Source: Candidatus Bathyarchaeia archaeon (GTDB lineage: Archaea; Thermoproteota; Bathyarchaeia; 40CM-2-53-6; CALIRQ01). From it: a stretch of 64,000 nt of DNA. Under the pieces are notes generated by a model. That model did not search any database. It was not told the DNA's origin and saw only the letters and a program-made list of their open reading frames with translations. Shown piece by piece: positions 1-9,303 of this stretch (its first letter is position 1; every line of letters starts with the position of its first letter). Where the stretch lies: positions 292-64,291 of the forward strand of contig JAWBRV010000006.1 in assembly GCA_038843675.1 (NCBI GenBank), given 5' to 3'. The position numbers and the translations under genes were made by a program.

Positions 1-174
1 CGCCCTCAACTCAGCCCTTAGATCGGCCAAATCCCTTTTCGTCGCCACGTCAGTTATTAGGGCGTTTATCATCGCGAACCCTATATCGGGCTCGATGACC
101 AATAGCTCGGCTATCCTCTTCCTAGCCCTCGGATCCCTTTCGAGCTCCTCGATAAGCCCTTCGGATAATGACAA
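1..174 (-). CDS. hypothetical protein, 5' part only
   Basis: About 58 codons are visible, running off the left edge of the window on the minus strand. The likely start is TTG at 174, just inside an in-frame TAG. A TATA-like stretch at about 201-212 lies some 30 nt upstream, which fits a leaderless or nearly leaderless message. The visible protein begins LSLSEGLIEELERDPRARK and is charged and helical. It ends in a heptad-like run (TKRDLADLRAELRA) that looks like the start of a coiled coil. Such an N-terminus occurs in archaeal coiled-coil proteins of unknown function (DUF3782-like), but I cannot assign a family from this piece. Confidence 0.5.
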   Translation of the reverse strand, partial: MSLSEGLIEELERDPRARKRIAELLVIEPDIGFAMINALITDVATKRDLADLRAELRA

Positions 175-391
175 TGAGTTATCAATAGACGTTTTGCCCT
201 AGCCTTATAAAAGGGCTTCTATCGAGGCAGCCGCCCCGCGGCCCATGGCTTGGGGCTGATGCGCAGGGGGTCATCGCGGGCCCCAAAGGCCTTGGAAATT
301 GAGCAGAACCCGCTCAGATAGCATAAATCCCGCCGGGAACCCTTTAATAGGATTCGGGGGATCAAGGAGCGAACCGATCCGGTGAAAGGGC

Positions 392-1000
392 TTGGATCCC
401 ATGGCCTTCCAGCTGGCGATCGTATGCGGCATATTATCGGGGGGGATATCCTTCCTATTCAAGCGGCGCGAAAAGGAGGGGCGGGCCCAAGCGGAGGCGA
501 TCGGCAGCGCCCGGGCCGGATCCTTGGAGGAATTGAGGCGGGAGTTGGCCTTACCCATGCTCAGGAGGCAAATAGCCTCTTTCGCGGTCGATGCCCTGCG
601 GGATGCTATCGCCAAGGGGATGGGGGGGCCGGGCTTGAGGAGCCTCTTGGAGCGCTATGAAGAGGAGCTCAGGGCCTTGGATGAGGCCCTATACCCTAAG
701 GAGGTGGAGCTCAGGATCCTCGAGCTGGAGGAGGCTAAGGCGAGGCTGAGGGAGTTCTTGGAGTCCAAGATCGGCGAGATAGATTCGAAAATAGCGGAGC
801 TGAGGAGGGCTCTGGAGCTCGGGGAGAGGGTTAAGCTGGATTTCGAAGCGCCAAGGCCGGAGGATTATGAGGGCAAGGCGAAGGCCCTTATCAAGGACCT
901 CGGGGGGCGGGCCGGGGAGCTGGAGAGGGAGCTCGAGGCGATAGATAAGGAGGTACTCTCGGCCTTGGAGCGGCTGGAGAGGCTGGAGGCGGAGGGTTGA
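392..1000 (+). CDS. membrane-anchored coiled-coil protein of unknown function
   Basis: A 202-residue protein of no family I recognise. Residues about 5-22 are hydrophobic (FQLAIVCGILSGGISFLF) and followed by a basic stretch, consistent with a single N-terminal membrane anchor. The remainder is almost pure charged helix, rich in Glu, Arg and Leu with heptad spacing, interrupted near residue 150 by a short Pro-containing linker. The start is read as TTG at 392 because GGTGA at 381-385 sits six bases before it; ATG at 401 is the alternative. The 3' end overlaps the TTG start of rpiA by four bases, so the two are probably translationally coupled. Function unknown; a cytoplasm-facing scaffold is only a guess. 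Confidence 0.75.
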   Translation: MDPMAFQLAIVCGILSGGISFLFKRREKEGRAQAEAIGSARAGSLEELRRELALPMLRRQIASFAVDALRDAIAKGMGGPGLRSLLERYEEELRALDEALYPKEVELRILELEEAKARLREFLESKIGEIDSKIAELRRALELGERVKLDFEAPRPEDYEGKAKALIKDLGGRAGELERELEAIDKEVLSALERLERLEAEG

Positions 1001-1695
1001 AGGGGGATCGACTCGAGGCTGCCAAGAGGGCGGCCGCCGAAAGGGCATCGGCCCTCGTCCGAAGCGGCCAACTCGTCGGCCTAGGGAGCGGCAGCACGAT
1101 CGCCCTCGTCGTAGAGGCCTTGGCCAAGAGGGTTGTGGAGGAGGGGCTGAGGGCCGAGTTCGTCCCATCCTCGTATCAAATCCAGCTCTTGGCGATGGAG
1201 AGGGGCCTGAGGGTCGTGGACTTCTTGGGGGTCGATAGGATAGATTTAGCCATAGATGGCGCGGATCAAGTCGATCGGGATCTGAATCTCGTGAAGGGGA
1301 AAGGGGGGGCCCTAACGAGGGAGAAGATATTGGATGCGTTCGCCTCCGAGCTCGTCATAGTCGTGGACGAGGGGAAGCTTTCCGATCGGCTCGGCGTTGG
1401 CCAGCCGATACCGATCGAGATCCTACCCTTCGCCCTCCCATTGGCCATGAGGGAGATTAAGAGGCTCGGGGGCAGGCCGAGCTTGAGGTTGGGGACTGGA
1501 AAGGTCGGGCCCGTGGTCACCGACAACGGGGGCTTCATCCTCGATGCGGACTTCGGCCCCATAGATGACCCCAAGCGCCTTGATGCGGATCTCAGGGCGA
1601 TACCTGGCGTTGTGGAAACGGGCATATTCGCCGGCATGGCCCATGAGGTCTACGTGGGAAGGGCCGATGGAACCGTGGAGATCCTGAGGAGATAA
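997..1695 (+). CDS. rpiA: ribose-5-phosphate isomerase A
   Basis: Interconverts ribose 5-phosphate and ribulose 5-phosphate, supplying ribose for nucleotides and for the PRPP that feeds histidine synthesis. The 232-residue length is normal for RpiA. Visible signatures are the phosphate-binding loop GLGSGSTI (about residue 28), the catalytic segment IDGADQVD and the KGKGGALTREK motif, which carries the active-site Lys and Glu. The TTG start overlaps the stop of the preceding gene (TTGA), with a Glu/Gly-coding, G-rich ribosome-binding stretch before it. A tRNA gene follows on the other strand two bases after the stop. Confidence 0.95.
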   Translation: MKGDRLEAAKRAAAERASALVRSGQLVGLGSGSTIALVVEALAKRVVEEGLRAEFVPSSYQIQLLAMERGLRVVDFLGVDRIDLAIDGADQVDRDLNLVKGKGGALTREKILDAFASELVIVVDEGKLSDRLGVGQPIPIEILPFALPLAMREIKRLGGRPSLRLGTGKVGPVVTDNGGFILDADFGPIDDPKRLDADLRAIPGVVETGIFAGMAHEVYVGRADGTVEILRR

Positions 1696-1696
1696 G

Positions 1697-1828
1697 TGCC
1701 GAGGGCGGGATTCCCGGCCGTTTCAGCTGTCGAACCCGCGACCTCTGGATCGCCCAGAGGGGCTCAATCCCTTATGAGTCCAGCGCTTTGGCCCTTGCGG
1801 GCTCTGACCGCAGCTGAGCCACCTCGGC
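1697..1828 (-). tRNA. elongator tRNA-Met(CAU) with three introns, one in the T-loop
   Basis: The gene reads from 1828 to 1697. Acceptor arms GCCGAGG (1828-1822) and CCTCGGC (1704-1698) pair fully, with discriminator A at 1697. D-stem GCTC/GAGC, anticodon stem CTGGA/TCCAG and T-stem GCGGG/CCCGC are perfect once three insertions are removed. These are 16 nt at 1785-1800 (between positions 25 and 26), 22 nt at 1750-1771 (after position 37/38) and 18 nt at 1712-1729 (inside the T-loop, restoring TTCGAAT). The spliced product is 76 nt with anticodon loop CTCATAA. The body matches archaeal elongator Met rather than initiator, which usually begins with A1. A TATA-like tract lies at about 1853-1866. 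CCA is not encoded. Confidence 0.9.
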
Positions 1829-1943
1829 ATGTTGCCCCAAGGATGAAGCGGTAAAAAAGTTTTAATGAAGGATTGCTGGCCCCTTCGGGCGGCGGCTTTT
1901 TTAAATGGGATGGCCGCAATCCCAAGGGCGGTGGCGATGCCCC

Positions 1944-3167
1944 TTGGGGCGATACCTTAGGATTGAGGATCTCGACCTAAGGGATAAGGCCGTTTTCCTC
2001 AGGGTCGATATAAATTCGCCGATCGATCCCAAGACGGGCCGGATCCTTGACGATACCAGGATCAAATCGGTTAAGGAGACGTTGGATGCCCTATCCGGAT
2101 CTAGGGTCGTCATAGGGGCCCATCAGGGCAGGCCTGGGGATGAGGATTTCACATCCCTCAGGGCCCATGCGGAGCTGATGGAGAGGGCCATTGGGAGGCG
2201 CGTCGAGTTCATTGAGGATATATTCGGCCCATTAGCTAGGGGGGCCATAGGGGGCATGAGGGCGGGCGATATAATCCTATTGGAGAACCTCAGGTTCGCA
2301 TCGGAGGAGATCCTCGATGCCCCGCCCGAGGCCCTCGCCAAGACCCACTTGGTCAGGAATCTGGCCCCGCTCCTCGATGCCTACGTCAACGATGCCTTCG
2401 CGACGGCCCATAGGGCCAGCGCGTCCATAGTGGGCTTCCCGGAGGTTTTGCCATCCGCGGCAGGGAAGCTCATGGAGGCGGAGCTGAGGGCCTTGGAGGC
2501 GATAACCGAATCCCCTAGGAGGCCTTGCGTATTCGTCATCGGCGGCGCCAAGGTGGAGGATAAGGTCCCGGTCGTGAAGAATGCCCTCGAGCGGGGCTAT
2601 GCCGATAGGGTCTTGGTCGGGGGGCTGGTCGCGAAGGTCTTCCTGAAGGCGGCGGGCCTCGAGCTCGGCAAGGGGGAGGAGGCGGCCCTATCGAAGAGGG
2701 GGGCCCTCGTGGGGATGGCGAGGGAGGTCATCGGGAAATGGGGGGATAGGATAGCCATGCCTAGGGATGTCGCCGTGAAGCGCGATGGCGGGAGGGAGGA
2801 GGCCCCGGTTCAAAGGATGCGCGAGTTCGATTCCTCGATGGACATTGGGGCGGCGACGATCGAGGAATACTCCTCTATCATAAGCGGGGCCGGGACGATC
2901 GTGGCGAACGGCCCGATGGGGGTCTTCGAGGAGGGGAGCTTCGCGCTTGGCACAAGGGCCATATTGGAGGCGATCGCCAACTCCAAGGCCTTCAAGGTCA
3001 TCGGCGGGGGCCATTTGGCCGTTTTGGCCCAAGAGCTCGGGATTTCCGATAAATTCTCCCATATTAGCACGGGAGGCGGGGCGCTGCTCAAGCTCCTCTC
3101 CGGAGGGTCCCTCCCGGCCATCGAGGCCCTCGAGAGGGCAGCCGAGAGGTACCGACATAAGGCCTAG
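1944..3167 (+). CDS. pgk: phosphoglycerate kinase
   Basis: Converts 1,3-bisphosphoglycerate and ADP to 3-phosphoglycerate and ATP, or the reverse in gluconeogenesis. The 407-residue protein has the archaeal signatures DINSPID (residue about 24), AHQGRPGDED (the substrate Arg loop) and near the C-terminus NGPMGVFEEG and IGGGHLA (nucleotide site). The frame is open from ATG 1905, but a TATA box (TTTTTTAAAT, 1897-1906) covers that codon, so transcription should start near 1930. I therefore choose TTG at 1944, preceded by a GGTGG element near 1930. Monocistronic or co-transcribed with the downstream dehydrogenase, which has its own TATA element. Confidence 0.95.
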   Translation: MGRYLRIEDLDLRDKAVFLRVDINSPIDPKTGRILDDTRIKSVKETLDALSGSRVVIGAHQGRPGDEDFTSLRAHAELMERAIGRRVEFIEDIFGPLARGAIGGMRAGDIILLENLRFASEEILDAPPEALAKTHLVRNLAPLLDAYVNDAFATAHRASASIVGFPEVLPSAAGKLMEAELRALEAITESPRRPCVFVIGGAKVEDKVPVVKNALERGYADRVLVGGLVAKVFLKAAGLELGKGEEAALSKRGALVGMAREVIGKWGDRIAMPRDVAVKRDGGREEAPVQRMREFDSSMDIGAATIEEYSSIISGAGTIVANGPMGVFEEGSFALGTRAILEAIANSKAFKVIGGGHLAVLAQELGISDKFSHISTGGGALLKLLSGGSLPAIEALERAAERYRHKA

Positions 3168-3236
3168 CGGATGGATTCCCGCCCGATCCGCGATGCCTAT
3201 TTAACGGCCGGAGGGGAAAGGGGCGTCGGAGGGGTG

Positions 3237-4169
3237 ATGGGGTTGATCTCGGAGGCGATTTCCCCGGATAGGACGAGGGTGGGTTGGATAGGAACGGGGG
3301 TCATGGGCAAGCCGATGTGCGGCCATATCCTGAGGGCCGGCTATCGGGTCACCTTGTATAACAGGACCAAGGCGAAAGCGGAGGAGCTGATAGCGAGGGG
3401 CGCCAAATGGGCCGGGAGCCCGAGGGAGGTGGCTGAGGAGGCCGATGTGATCTTCACGATGGTGGGCTATCCCGAGGACGTTAGGGAGGTATACCTAGGC
3501 CCGAACGGGATCTTGGCCGGGGCCAAGAGGGGCTCGATAATGATCGATATGAGCACCAGCCAACCCTCATTGGCCGTTGAGATATATTCCAAGGCGAAGG
3601 CCATCGGCGCCCACGCCTTGGATGCGCCCGTATCGGGCGGCGATATCGGGGCCAGGGAGGGGACCCTCTCCATAATGATCGGCGGGGATAGGGATATCGC
3701 GGAGCGCGTCAAGCCCCTCTTCCAGCTCATGGGCAAGAGCATCAGATATATGGGGCCCGCTGGGTCAGGCCAAAGCGCCAAGCTTTGCAATCAAATCCTG
3801 ATAGCCTCCACGATGATAGGCGTTGTCGAATGCCTCCTCTACGCCCATAAATCCGGCTTGGACCTGATGGACGTTATAGCGGCCGTTGGAAGCGGCGCGG
3901 CCGGATGTTGGTCGATAAATAATTTGGGGCCCAGGATCGTCAGGAGGGATTTCGATCCGGGCTTCATGGTGGAGCACTTCGTGAAGGATATGGGGATAGC
4001 CCTCGAGGAGGCGAGGAAGATGAACCTAGCCCTGCCGGGGCTCGCGATGGCGCATCAATTCTACGTCGCCCTCAAGGCCAAGGGCAAGGGGAGGCTGGGG
4101 ACTCAAGCGCTCGCGCTGGTATTGGAGGAATTGAACAACGCCAAGATCGAGGGGGCCCCTAATCGCTAG
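3237..4169 (+). CDS. NAD(P)-dependent beta-hydroxyacid dehydrogenase (HIBADH family)
   Basis: Belongs to the 3-hydroxyisobutyrate / tartronate semialdehyde / glyoxylate reductase family. Visible features are the Rossmann motif GWIGTGVMG near the N-terminus, the substrate segment DAPVSGGDIGAREGTLS, and GSGQSAKLCNQ carrying the catalytic Lys. The C-terminal all-helical domain is complete. The exact substrate cannot be read from sequence; succinic semialdehyde, glyoxylate or tartronate semialdehyde are all possible. ATG at 3237 is chosen over an open upstream extension from 3171 because a TATA-like CTATTTAA at 3198-3204 falls inside that extension, and GGAGGGG lies at 3228-3234. The 3' end overlaps the convergent PIN-ATPase gene by 11 bp. 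Confidence 0.88.
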   Translation: MGLISEAISPDRTRVGWIGTGVMGKPMCGHILRAGYRVTLYNRTKAKAEELIARGAKWAGSPREVAEEADVIFTMVGYPEDVREVYLGPNGILAGAKRGSIMIDMSTSQPSLAVEIYSKAKAIGAHALDAPVSGGDIGAREGTLSIMIGGDRDIAERVKPLFQLMGKSIRYMGPAGSGQSAKLCNQILIASTMIGVVECLLYAHKSGLDLMDVIAAVGSGAAGCWSINNLGPRIVRRDFDPGFMVEHFVKDMGIALEEARKMNLALPGLAMAHQFYVALKAKGKGRLGTQALALVLEELNNAKIEGAPNR

Positions 4170-5685
4170 CGACCTCCAGCTGTAAATTGAGCCTCTTGCA
4201 TAACTTCAGGATCCTGCTTTGGCATTTCTTCAGATAGGCCCTCTTATACTCGGAGGGTATGAAGAGCCTCACTGCCTCCTCGTCGATATCCACATCGTAC
4301 TCCGGCACGTGCCTCGATAGGATCTTGGCTATCAGGGCCCTGTTCCGATCGCCCCCCTCGCCGGCCGGCCTCTTAATGGGAACGACGAATGTCCTCTCGC
4401 CGAATACATAGAGCTCATACTCCACCTCCCCAGTCGCGAAGTTCTTCACGAGGACCGTTGGCCTCGCGAGATCCCCCCTCCTCAGCCCGGCCGGCACCTT
4501 CACCGTCATCTCCAATGTATGGATCTTGGAAACGACCCCGCCATCCATGAAGATCACCGTATCCACTATCGATGGTAGGACGCCCACGTCGACCTTGTTC
4601 GCGACCCTTTGGATGGCGTCTATCGGGTTCGTCGCATGGATGACCCCAACCATGCCTATCCCGGCGAACCTCAGGTCGATGAATACCTTGAAGTCCTCAT
4701 CATCCCGCATCTCATCGAATATCGTATAATCCGGCCTGCTTAGGAGGAGGACGTCGTGGAGTTCCCCTTCCTTCGAGGCGCTTTTGGAATACTGGGTTAT
4801 GTCCGGCGGGAGCTGTAGATCCCTAGGGCTCTCTATGGTCTTCACGACCTTGTTCAAGGATCTATAATGCTCGGCCAGGGCTTGGGCGAATGTGCTCTTC
4901 CCCATCCCCGGCGGGCCCGCTATCATTATGCCCTCCGCGCCGCTCTCCAAGCGCTCGACCAGCCTCGGTGGGAGGTTATAATCCTTCAGCCTCCTCCTCA
5001 ATATGGGCCTGACGACCGTTATCTCGAGGCCATCGGAGAACGGGGGCCTAGTTATGACTATCCTATAATCCCTGAGCTGCATTATGGTGGCGCCGGGCTT
5101 GCTGACCTCTATGAACGCCTCCTCGCCCAAGGAGGCGTAAACGTCTTGGGTTATTTGCGAAATGATCATCTCCAAGTCCTCCCTCGATAGCGGATCGCTC
5201 CTGAGGTCCTCGAAGAACCATTTCGATGGCGCCCCCCTCTTCACCCTGGGCGGGACCCCCTCCTTCAGGTGGAGGCTCATGACATCGCCGGAGAATATCT
5301 CCTCCAGCTTCAGGAGGCGCTCAGGCGATTCGTAAACCACCCTCGCCCCCAAGGCCTCCGCCAACTTGGCCATTATTGGATCGCAGGTCACTATGGAGGC
5401 GCCCAAGGCCAAGGCCGCCTCGCTCAGGGTCCACCTCATGTTATTGCCCGCTTGGGCCCCATCGCCTATGTATTCCAACCCAACGCCCATCTCGGCGCAA
5501 GCGAGCCTTAGCTCGTTCAGGCCCGAGATCCCGGAGAGATCGCCTAGGTCGCCCTTGGCCTCCAAGCTCGATATGATGCCCCTATGTATCAGTATCTTGC
5601 CCCCTATCTTCCCCTGCTTCAGCATCCGCGGTACCGCTTTGATCCTTATGGCCGATTCATCCGGGATATATGCCATAGGAGACAT
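4159..5685 (-). CDS. PIN domain-VirB11-like ATPase-KH protein
   Basis: A 508-residue protein of the conserved archaeal PINc/PilT-N ATPase family (COG1855), thought to act on RNA; its exact role is unknown. The N-terminal PIN-like domain (about residues 1-130) includes DESAIRIKAVP, the LSEAALALGASIVTCD segment and acidic residues expected of the nuclease fold. The ATPase has Walker A GPPGMGKST and, further on, the PDYTIFDEMRDDEDF Walker B region. The C-terminus (SEYKRAYLKKCQSRILKLC) resembles a KH-type RNA-binding element. ATG 5685 (or 5676) is selected over a longer open frame that runs under the upstream gene, because a TATA box (TTATAAA, about 5738-5748) lies just upstream. It shares a divergent promoter region with the citramalate synthase gene. 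Confidence 0.85.
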   Translation of the reverse strand: MSPMAYIPDESAIRIKAVPRMLKQGKIGGKILIHRGIISSLEAKGDLGDLSGISGLNELRLACAEMGVGLEYIGDGAQAGNNMRWTLSEAALALGASIVTCDPIMAKLAEALGARVVYESPERLLKLEEIFSGDVMSLHLKEGVPPRVKRGAPSKWFFEDLRSDPLSREDLEMIISQITQDVYASLGEEAFIEVSKPGATIMQLRDYRIVITRPPFSDGLEITVVRPILRRRLKDYNLPPRLVERLESGAEGIMIAGPPGMGKSTFAQALAEHYRSLNKVVKTIESPRDLQLPPDITQYSKSASKEGELHDVLLLSRPDYTIFDEMRDDEDFKVFIDLRFAGIGMVGVIHATNPIDAIQRVANKVDVGVLPSIVDTVIFMDGGVVSKIHTLEMTVKVPAGLRRGDLARPTVLVKNFATGEVEYELYVFGERTFVVPIKRPAGEGGDRNRALIAKILSRHVPEYDVDIDEEAVRLFIPSEYKRAYLKKCQSRILKLCKRLNLQLEVASD

Positions 5686-5811
5686 TCCTTCTGACTTGCC
5701 CGAGCGATTGGGCTTGGAGAGCGAGCTCCGAACTCCCTTATAAACCGCTCCCTTCGCCCTCGGGCCGCCGGGCATTAGGAAATCTTTAAGAGGATCCCCC
5801 ATGGATTCCCT

Positions 5812-7464
5812 TTGAGAGTTGTTGGGGATTGGGTGAACGTAAAATCGGTCAATGAGGAGGGGGTCCCCGGATGGGGGCTCCGTAAGCCGGAGCGGTTGAT
5901 AATATACGATACAACGCTCCGGGATGGGAATCAAGCGTTCGCCGTGAATTTCTCCGTGGAGGACAAGCTGAAGATAGCCAGGAAGCTCGATGAATTTGGC
6001 ATCCATTATATAGAGGGTGGATGGCCGAATCCCACCAACCCAAGCGAGCTGGAGTTCTTCAAGCGAGTCAAACGCGAAGGGTTGAGGGCCAAGGTGGCGG
6101 CGTTCGGCATGACGAGGAGGGCCGGATCCAAGCCCGAGGAGGATCCGAACCTGAACTCCCTCCTCGAGGCCGAGCCGGATTGCATCACGATCTTCGGGAA
6201 GACTTGGAGGCTCCACGTCGAGAAGGTATTGGAAACGACGGCCGAGGAGAACTTGGCCATGATAACCAGTTCGATAGAGTACATAAAGGAGCACGGCTAC
6301 GAGGTCATTTACGATGCGGAGCACTTCTTCGATGGCTATAAGAACGATCCCTACTATGCCATAGAGACGCTGAGGGCCGCCTCCGAGGGTGGCGCGGATC
6401 AAATGGTCCTTTGCGATACTAGGGGCGCATCCCTGCCGATGGAGATATTCAAGGCCACCGAGGAGGTCGCCAAGGAGTTTCGGGGGACCGTGATAGGCAT
6501 ACATGCTCATAACGATAAGGGATTGGCTACTGCCAACTCTCTCTTCGCCCTGATGGCCGGCGCGAGGCATATTCAAGGAACCATAAACGGAATAGGGGAG
6601 AGGTGCGGCAACGCCGATCTGATCGAGGTCCTGGGCAACGCAAAGCTTAGCTTGGGGATGGATTTGGAGCTTGACCTCTCGGCCCTTTCCAAGTTGTCGA
6701 GCTATGTCTATGAAATAGCTGGGTTGAGCCCCAACGATCGCCAGCCCTTCGTTGGGAAATGCGCCTTCGCCCATAAGGGAGGGGTCCACGGCCACGCTGT
6801 CCTGAAATGCCCCGAGGCATACGAGTTCGTAGATCCGGCGGTCCTCGGCGGGAGCCGGTTCATATTGGTATCCTCCCAAGCCGGAAGGGCCAACTTATTG
6901 GCAAAGGCCAAGGAGTTCGGATATGAGCTCGAGAGGGATGATCCCAAGTTGGCAAGGATCCTCGAAAGGGTCAAGGAGATGGAGGGAGCGGGATACCATT
7001 TCGAGAACGCCGATGCCACCCTCGACTTGGTCTTGGCGAGATCCCTTGGGGTTGATCCAAAATACTTCGACATAGAGGGGTGGAGGGTCATAGTGAGCGG
7101 GGACAAGGGCGGCGTGACCTCGGAGAGCACCGTTAAGTTGAGGGTCGATGGCGATGAGCTCCTGACGGCCTCGGAGGGAAATGGGCCCGTGAACGCCTTC
7201 GACCTAGCCCTCAGGAAAGCCTTGGGATCGAGGTATCGGGAGCTCTCGGGAGTGAGGCTTGTGGGGTATAGGGTCAGGGAGATAGATGTGGAGCGGGGCA
7301 CGGCCGCGAAGGTCAGGGTCCATATAGAGTTCGAGGCCGATGGGAGGAGGTGGTCCACGGTGGGCGTTTCGACAAATATCTTGGAGGCGAGCAAGGAGGC
7401 GCTTGAGGATGGCTACCTCTATTATCTATACAGGATAAGGGGTTCAAAAAGGAGTGGGAGTTGA
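5812..7464 (+). CDS. cimA: citramalate synthase (LeuA/HMGL family)
   Basis: Condenses pyruvate and acetyl-CoA to (R)-citramalate, the first step of the threonine-independent isoleucine pathway. The 550-residue length and the pair IIYDTTLRDGNQAFAV and YIEGGWPNPTNP match the citramalate synthase branch rather than classical 2-isopropylmalate synthase. HAHND supplies the metal-binding histidines. The C-terminal third (from about residue 420) is the LeuA-type regulatory dimer domain, which normally binds the end product. TATA-like CTTTAAG lies at about 5783, so the TTG at 5812 would be leaderless; GTG at 5833 is possible. A 2-isopropylmalate or homocitrate synthase role is less likely. Confidence 0.85.
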   Translation: MRVVGDWVNVKSVNEEGVPGWGLRKPERLIIYDTTLRDGNQAFAVNFSVEDKLKIARKLDEFGIHYIEGGWPNPTNPSELEFFKRVKREGLRAKVAAFGMTRRAGSKPEEDPNLNSLLEAEPDCITIFGKTWRLHVEKVLETTAEENLAMITSSIEYIKEHGYEVIYDAEHFFDGYKNDPYYAIETLRAASEGGADQMVLCDTRGASLPMEIFKATEEVAKEFRGTVIGIHAHNDKGLATANSLFALMAGARHIQGTINGIGERCGNADLIEVLGNAKLSLGMDLELDLSALSKLSSYVYEIAGLSPNDRQPFVGKCAFAHKGGVHGHAVLKCPEAYEFVDPAVLGGSRFILVSSQAGRANLLAKAKEFGYELERDDPKLARILERVKEMEGAGYHFENADATLDLVLARSLGVDPKYFDIEGWRVIVSGDKGGVTSESTVKLRVDGDELLTASEGNGPVNAFDLALRKALGSRYRELSGVRLVGYRVREIDVERGTAAKVRVHIEFEADGRRWSTVGVSTNILEASKEALEDGYLYYLYRIRGSKRSGS

Positions 7465-7486
7465 GGGCTCTATAGGGGTTTGGGAG

Positions 7487-9163
7487 TTAATCGCTGGAGC
7501 TTTCGCTCTCGCTCTCGCTTTCGCCTTTGCCCTTGGATGTCGAGGGGGTCGTCTCCTTCGATTTCCCGGCCGCTATGATATCGTCGATCCTCAATATCAT
7601 CGAGGCGGCCTCGGTGGCAGATTTAATGACCTGCTCCTTGACGACCAACGGCTCGATCACGTTGTTCTTATACATGTCCTCGACCTTCCCGCTGAAAGCG
7701 TTCACCCCGGCCCATTTTTCGCCCTTCTCGTGGCGGGACCTGAGCTCCACGAGTATATCGATCGGGTCCAAGCCCGCGTTCTCCGCCAAGGTCGTGGGTA
7801 TCTCCTCCAAGGCCTCGGCGAAGGCCATTATGGCGAGCTGTTCCCGCCCCGAGAGCGTACCGGCGAAACGCTTGAGTTGAACGGCCACCTCCATCTCAGG
7901 GGCTCCGCCGCCCGCGACGATCTTCGGCGTTTGGACCACATCCCTGACGACTGCCAGTGCGTCATGTATGCCCCTCTCTATCTCATCGACTATTCTCTCA
8001 GCGCCGCCCCTCGCTAGGATCGTTACGGCCCTCGACTCCTTGCATCCCTCGATGAACGTCATCTTATCATCCGCGACCTTCCTCTCCTCCACCAGCTTCG
8101 CGTTGCCCAAGTCAGAGGGCTTTAGGTCCTCTATGTTCGTGACGATCCTCCCACCGGTTGCCTTGGCAAGCTTCTCCATATCCGATTGCTTGGCCCTCCT
8201 CACGGCCAATATGCCCTTCTTGGCCAAGAAGTGCTGGGCTATATCATCGATGCCCTTCTCGCATATCAGCACGTTGGCACCGGTCGACGCTATCTTCTCC
8301 ACCATGTTCCTCAGGATCCTCTCCTCCTCATCGAGGAAAGCCTTCATCTGGTTCGGGTCCTGGATGTTTATCTTGGCGTCGAATTCCGTCTTCTCCACCT
8401 CCAATGGGCAATTGAGGAGGGCGATCTTCGCGTTCTCGATGCGCTTCGGCATCCCGGGATGGACTACCTCCTTATCCAGCACTATGCCATCTATGAGCTT
8501 CGTATCTGTTACCGAGCCCCCGGCCTTCTTCTCCACCTTCACGTCGTCTATGTCCACCTTATAGCCCTCGGGCGTCTTCTGCGCCACCTTGAGTATGGCC
8601 TCGACGGCCATATCGGCTATCAGATCCGCGTGCTCGGCCGATGCCTTGCTCGCTTGGGAAACCGCGGCGATCCTCCTAAGGACCTCCTTATCGGTGGGGT
8701 TCACATCGATGGCGATCTTCCTGAGGATCTCCAAGGACTTCTCGGCCGCCTTGCTGAATCCATCCACTATTATGGTCGGATGGACCTCCTTCTCTATCAA
8801 ATCCTCGGCCCTTTCCAAGAGGGCGCCGGCCAGCACGACGGCCGTGGTCGTCCCATCGCCGACCTCGTCGTCTTGGGCCTTAGCCACCTCCGACATCATC
8901 TTTGCGGCCGGGTGCTGTATGTCCATCTCCTTCAGCATTACGGCCCCGTCCCCGGTTATGGTGACGTCTCCGAAGCTTGAGACGAGCATCTTGTCCATGC
9001 CCCTAGGCCCTAAGGACGATTTGAGGCTCTCAGCGATCACCCTTGCCGCCATTATGTTAGCCCTTTGGGCATCCCTTCCCCTAGCCCTCGTGGTACCCTC
9101 CTTCAATATCAGCACGGGTACCCCTCCTATTGAGGCGGGCACAGCTTCTGCCAATTTGATCAC
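7487..9163 (-). CDS. ths: thermosome (group II chaperonin) subunit
   Basis: ATP-dependent cytosolic folding chamber of archaea. The 558-residue protein starts [19 protein letters not shown] and shows the chaperonin signatures [26 protein letters not shown] and [16 protein letters not shown] (ATP and magnesium site), with the apical domain in the middle. The C-terminus ends in an acidic [10 protein letters not shown] tail, where many thermosomes end in a GGM repeat, so the cavity-lining tail is unusual but not unique. Start choice: GTG at 9163 or TTG at 9154; the second is preceded by GGTGA at a five-base spacing. TATA element GTTTATAT at about 9205-9212. Confidence 0.97.
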   Translation of the reverse strand: MIKLAEAVPASIGGVPVLILKEGTTRARGRDAQRANIMAARVIAESLKSSLGPRGMDKMLVSSFGDVTITGDGAVMLKEMDIQHPAAKMMSEVAKAQDDEVGDGTTTAVVLAGALLERAEDLIEKEVHPTIIVDGFSKAAEKSLEILRKIAIDVNPTDKEVLRRIAAVSQASKASAEHADLIADMAVEAILKVAQKTPEGYKVDIDDVKVEKKAGGSVTDTKLIDGIVLDKEVVHPGMPKRIENAKIALLNCPLEVEKTEFDAKINIQDPNQMKAFLDEEERILRNMVEKIASTGANVLICEKGIDDIAQHFLAKKGILAVRRAKQSDMEKLAKATGGRIVTNIEDLKPSDLGNAKLVEERKVADDKMTFIEGCKESRAVTILARGGAERIVDEIERGIHDALAVVRDVVQTPKIVAGGGAPEMEVAVQLKRFAGTLSGREQLAIMAFAEALEEIPTTLAENAGLDPIDILVELRSRHEKGEKWAGVNAFSGKVEDMYKNNVIEPLVVKEQVIKSATEAASMILRIDDIIAAGKSKETTPSTSKGKGESESESESSSD

Positions 9164-9303
9164 CCCAAACTTTTCCGTCTTTGGAGGAGGAAAAAAGCCC
9201 GAGATATAAACTTTTTACCCTTTCGGATCGGCCGCTCCGGGGTCCCGAACGCGCGCATCAAGCCGGGGCGTTGGAGGCGGATTCCAGCCGCGCCCGAATC
9301 GGC

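Noticed and set aside
5686-6879. Long N-terminal extension of the PIN-ATPase frame (398 more codons)
   Set aside because: It runs antisense through the citramalate synthase gene and across its promoter; the conserved protein starts near 5685 with a TATA box upstream.
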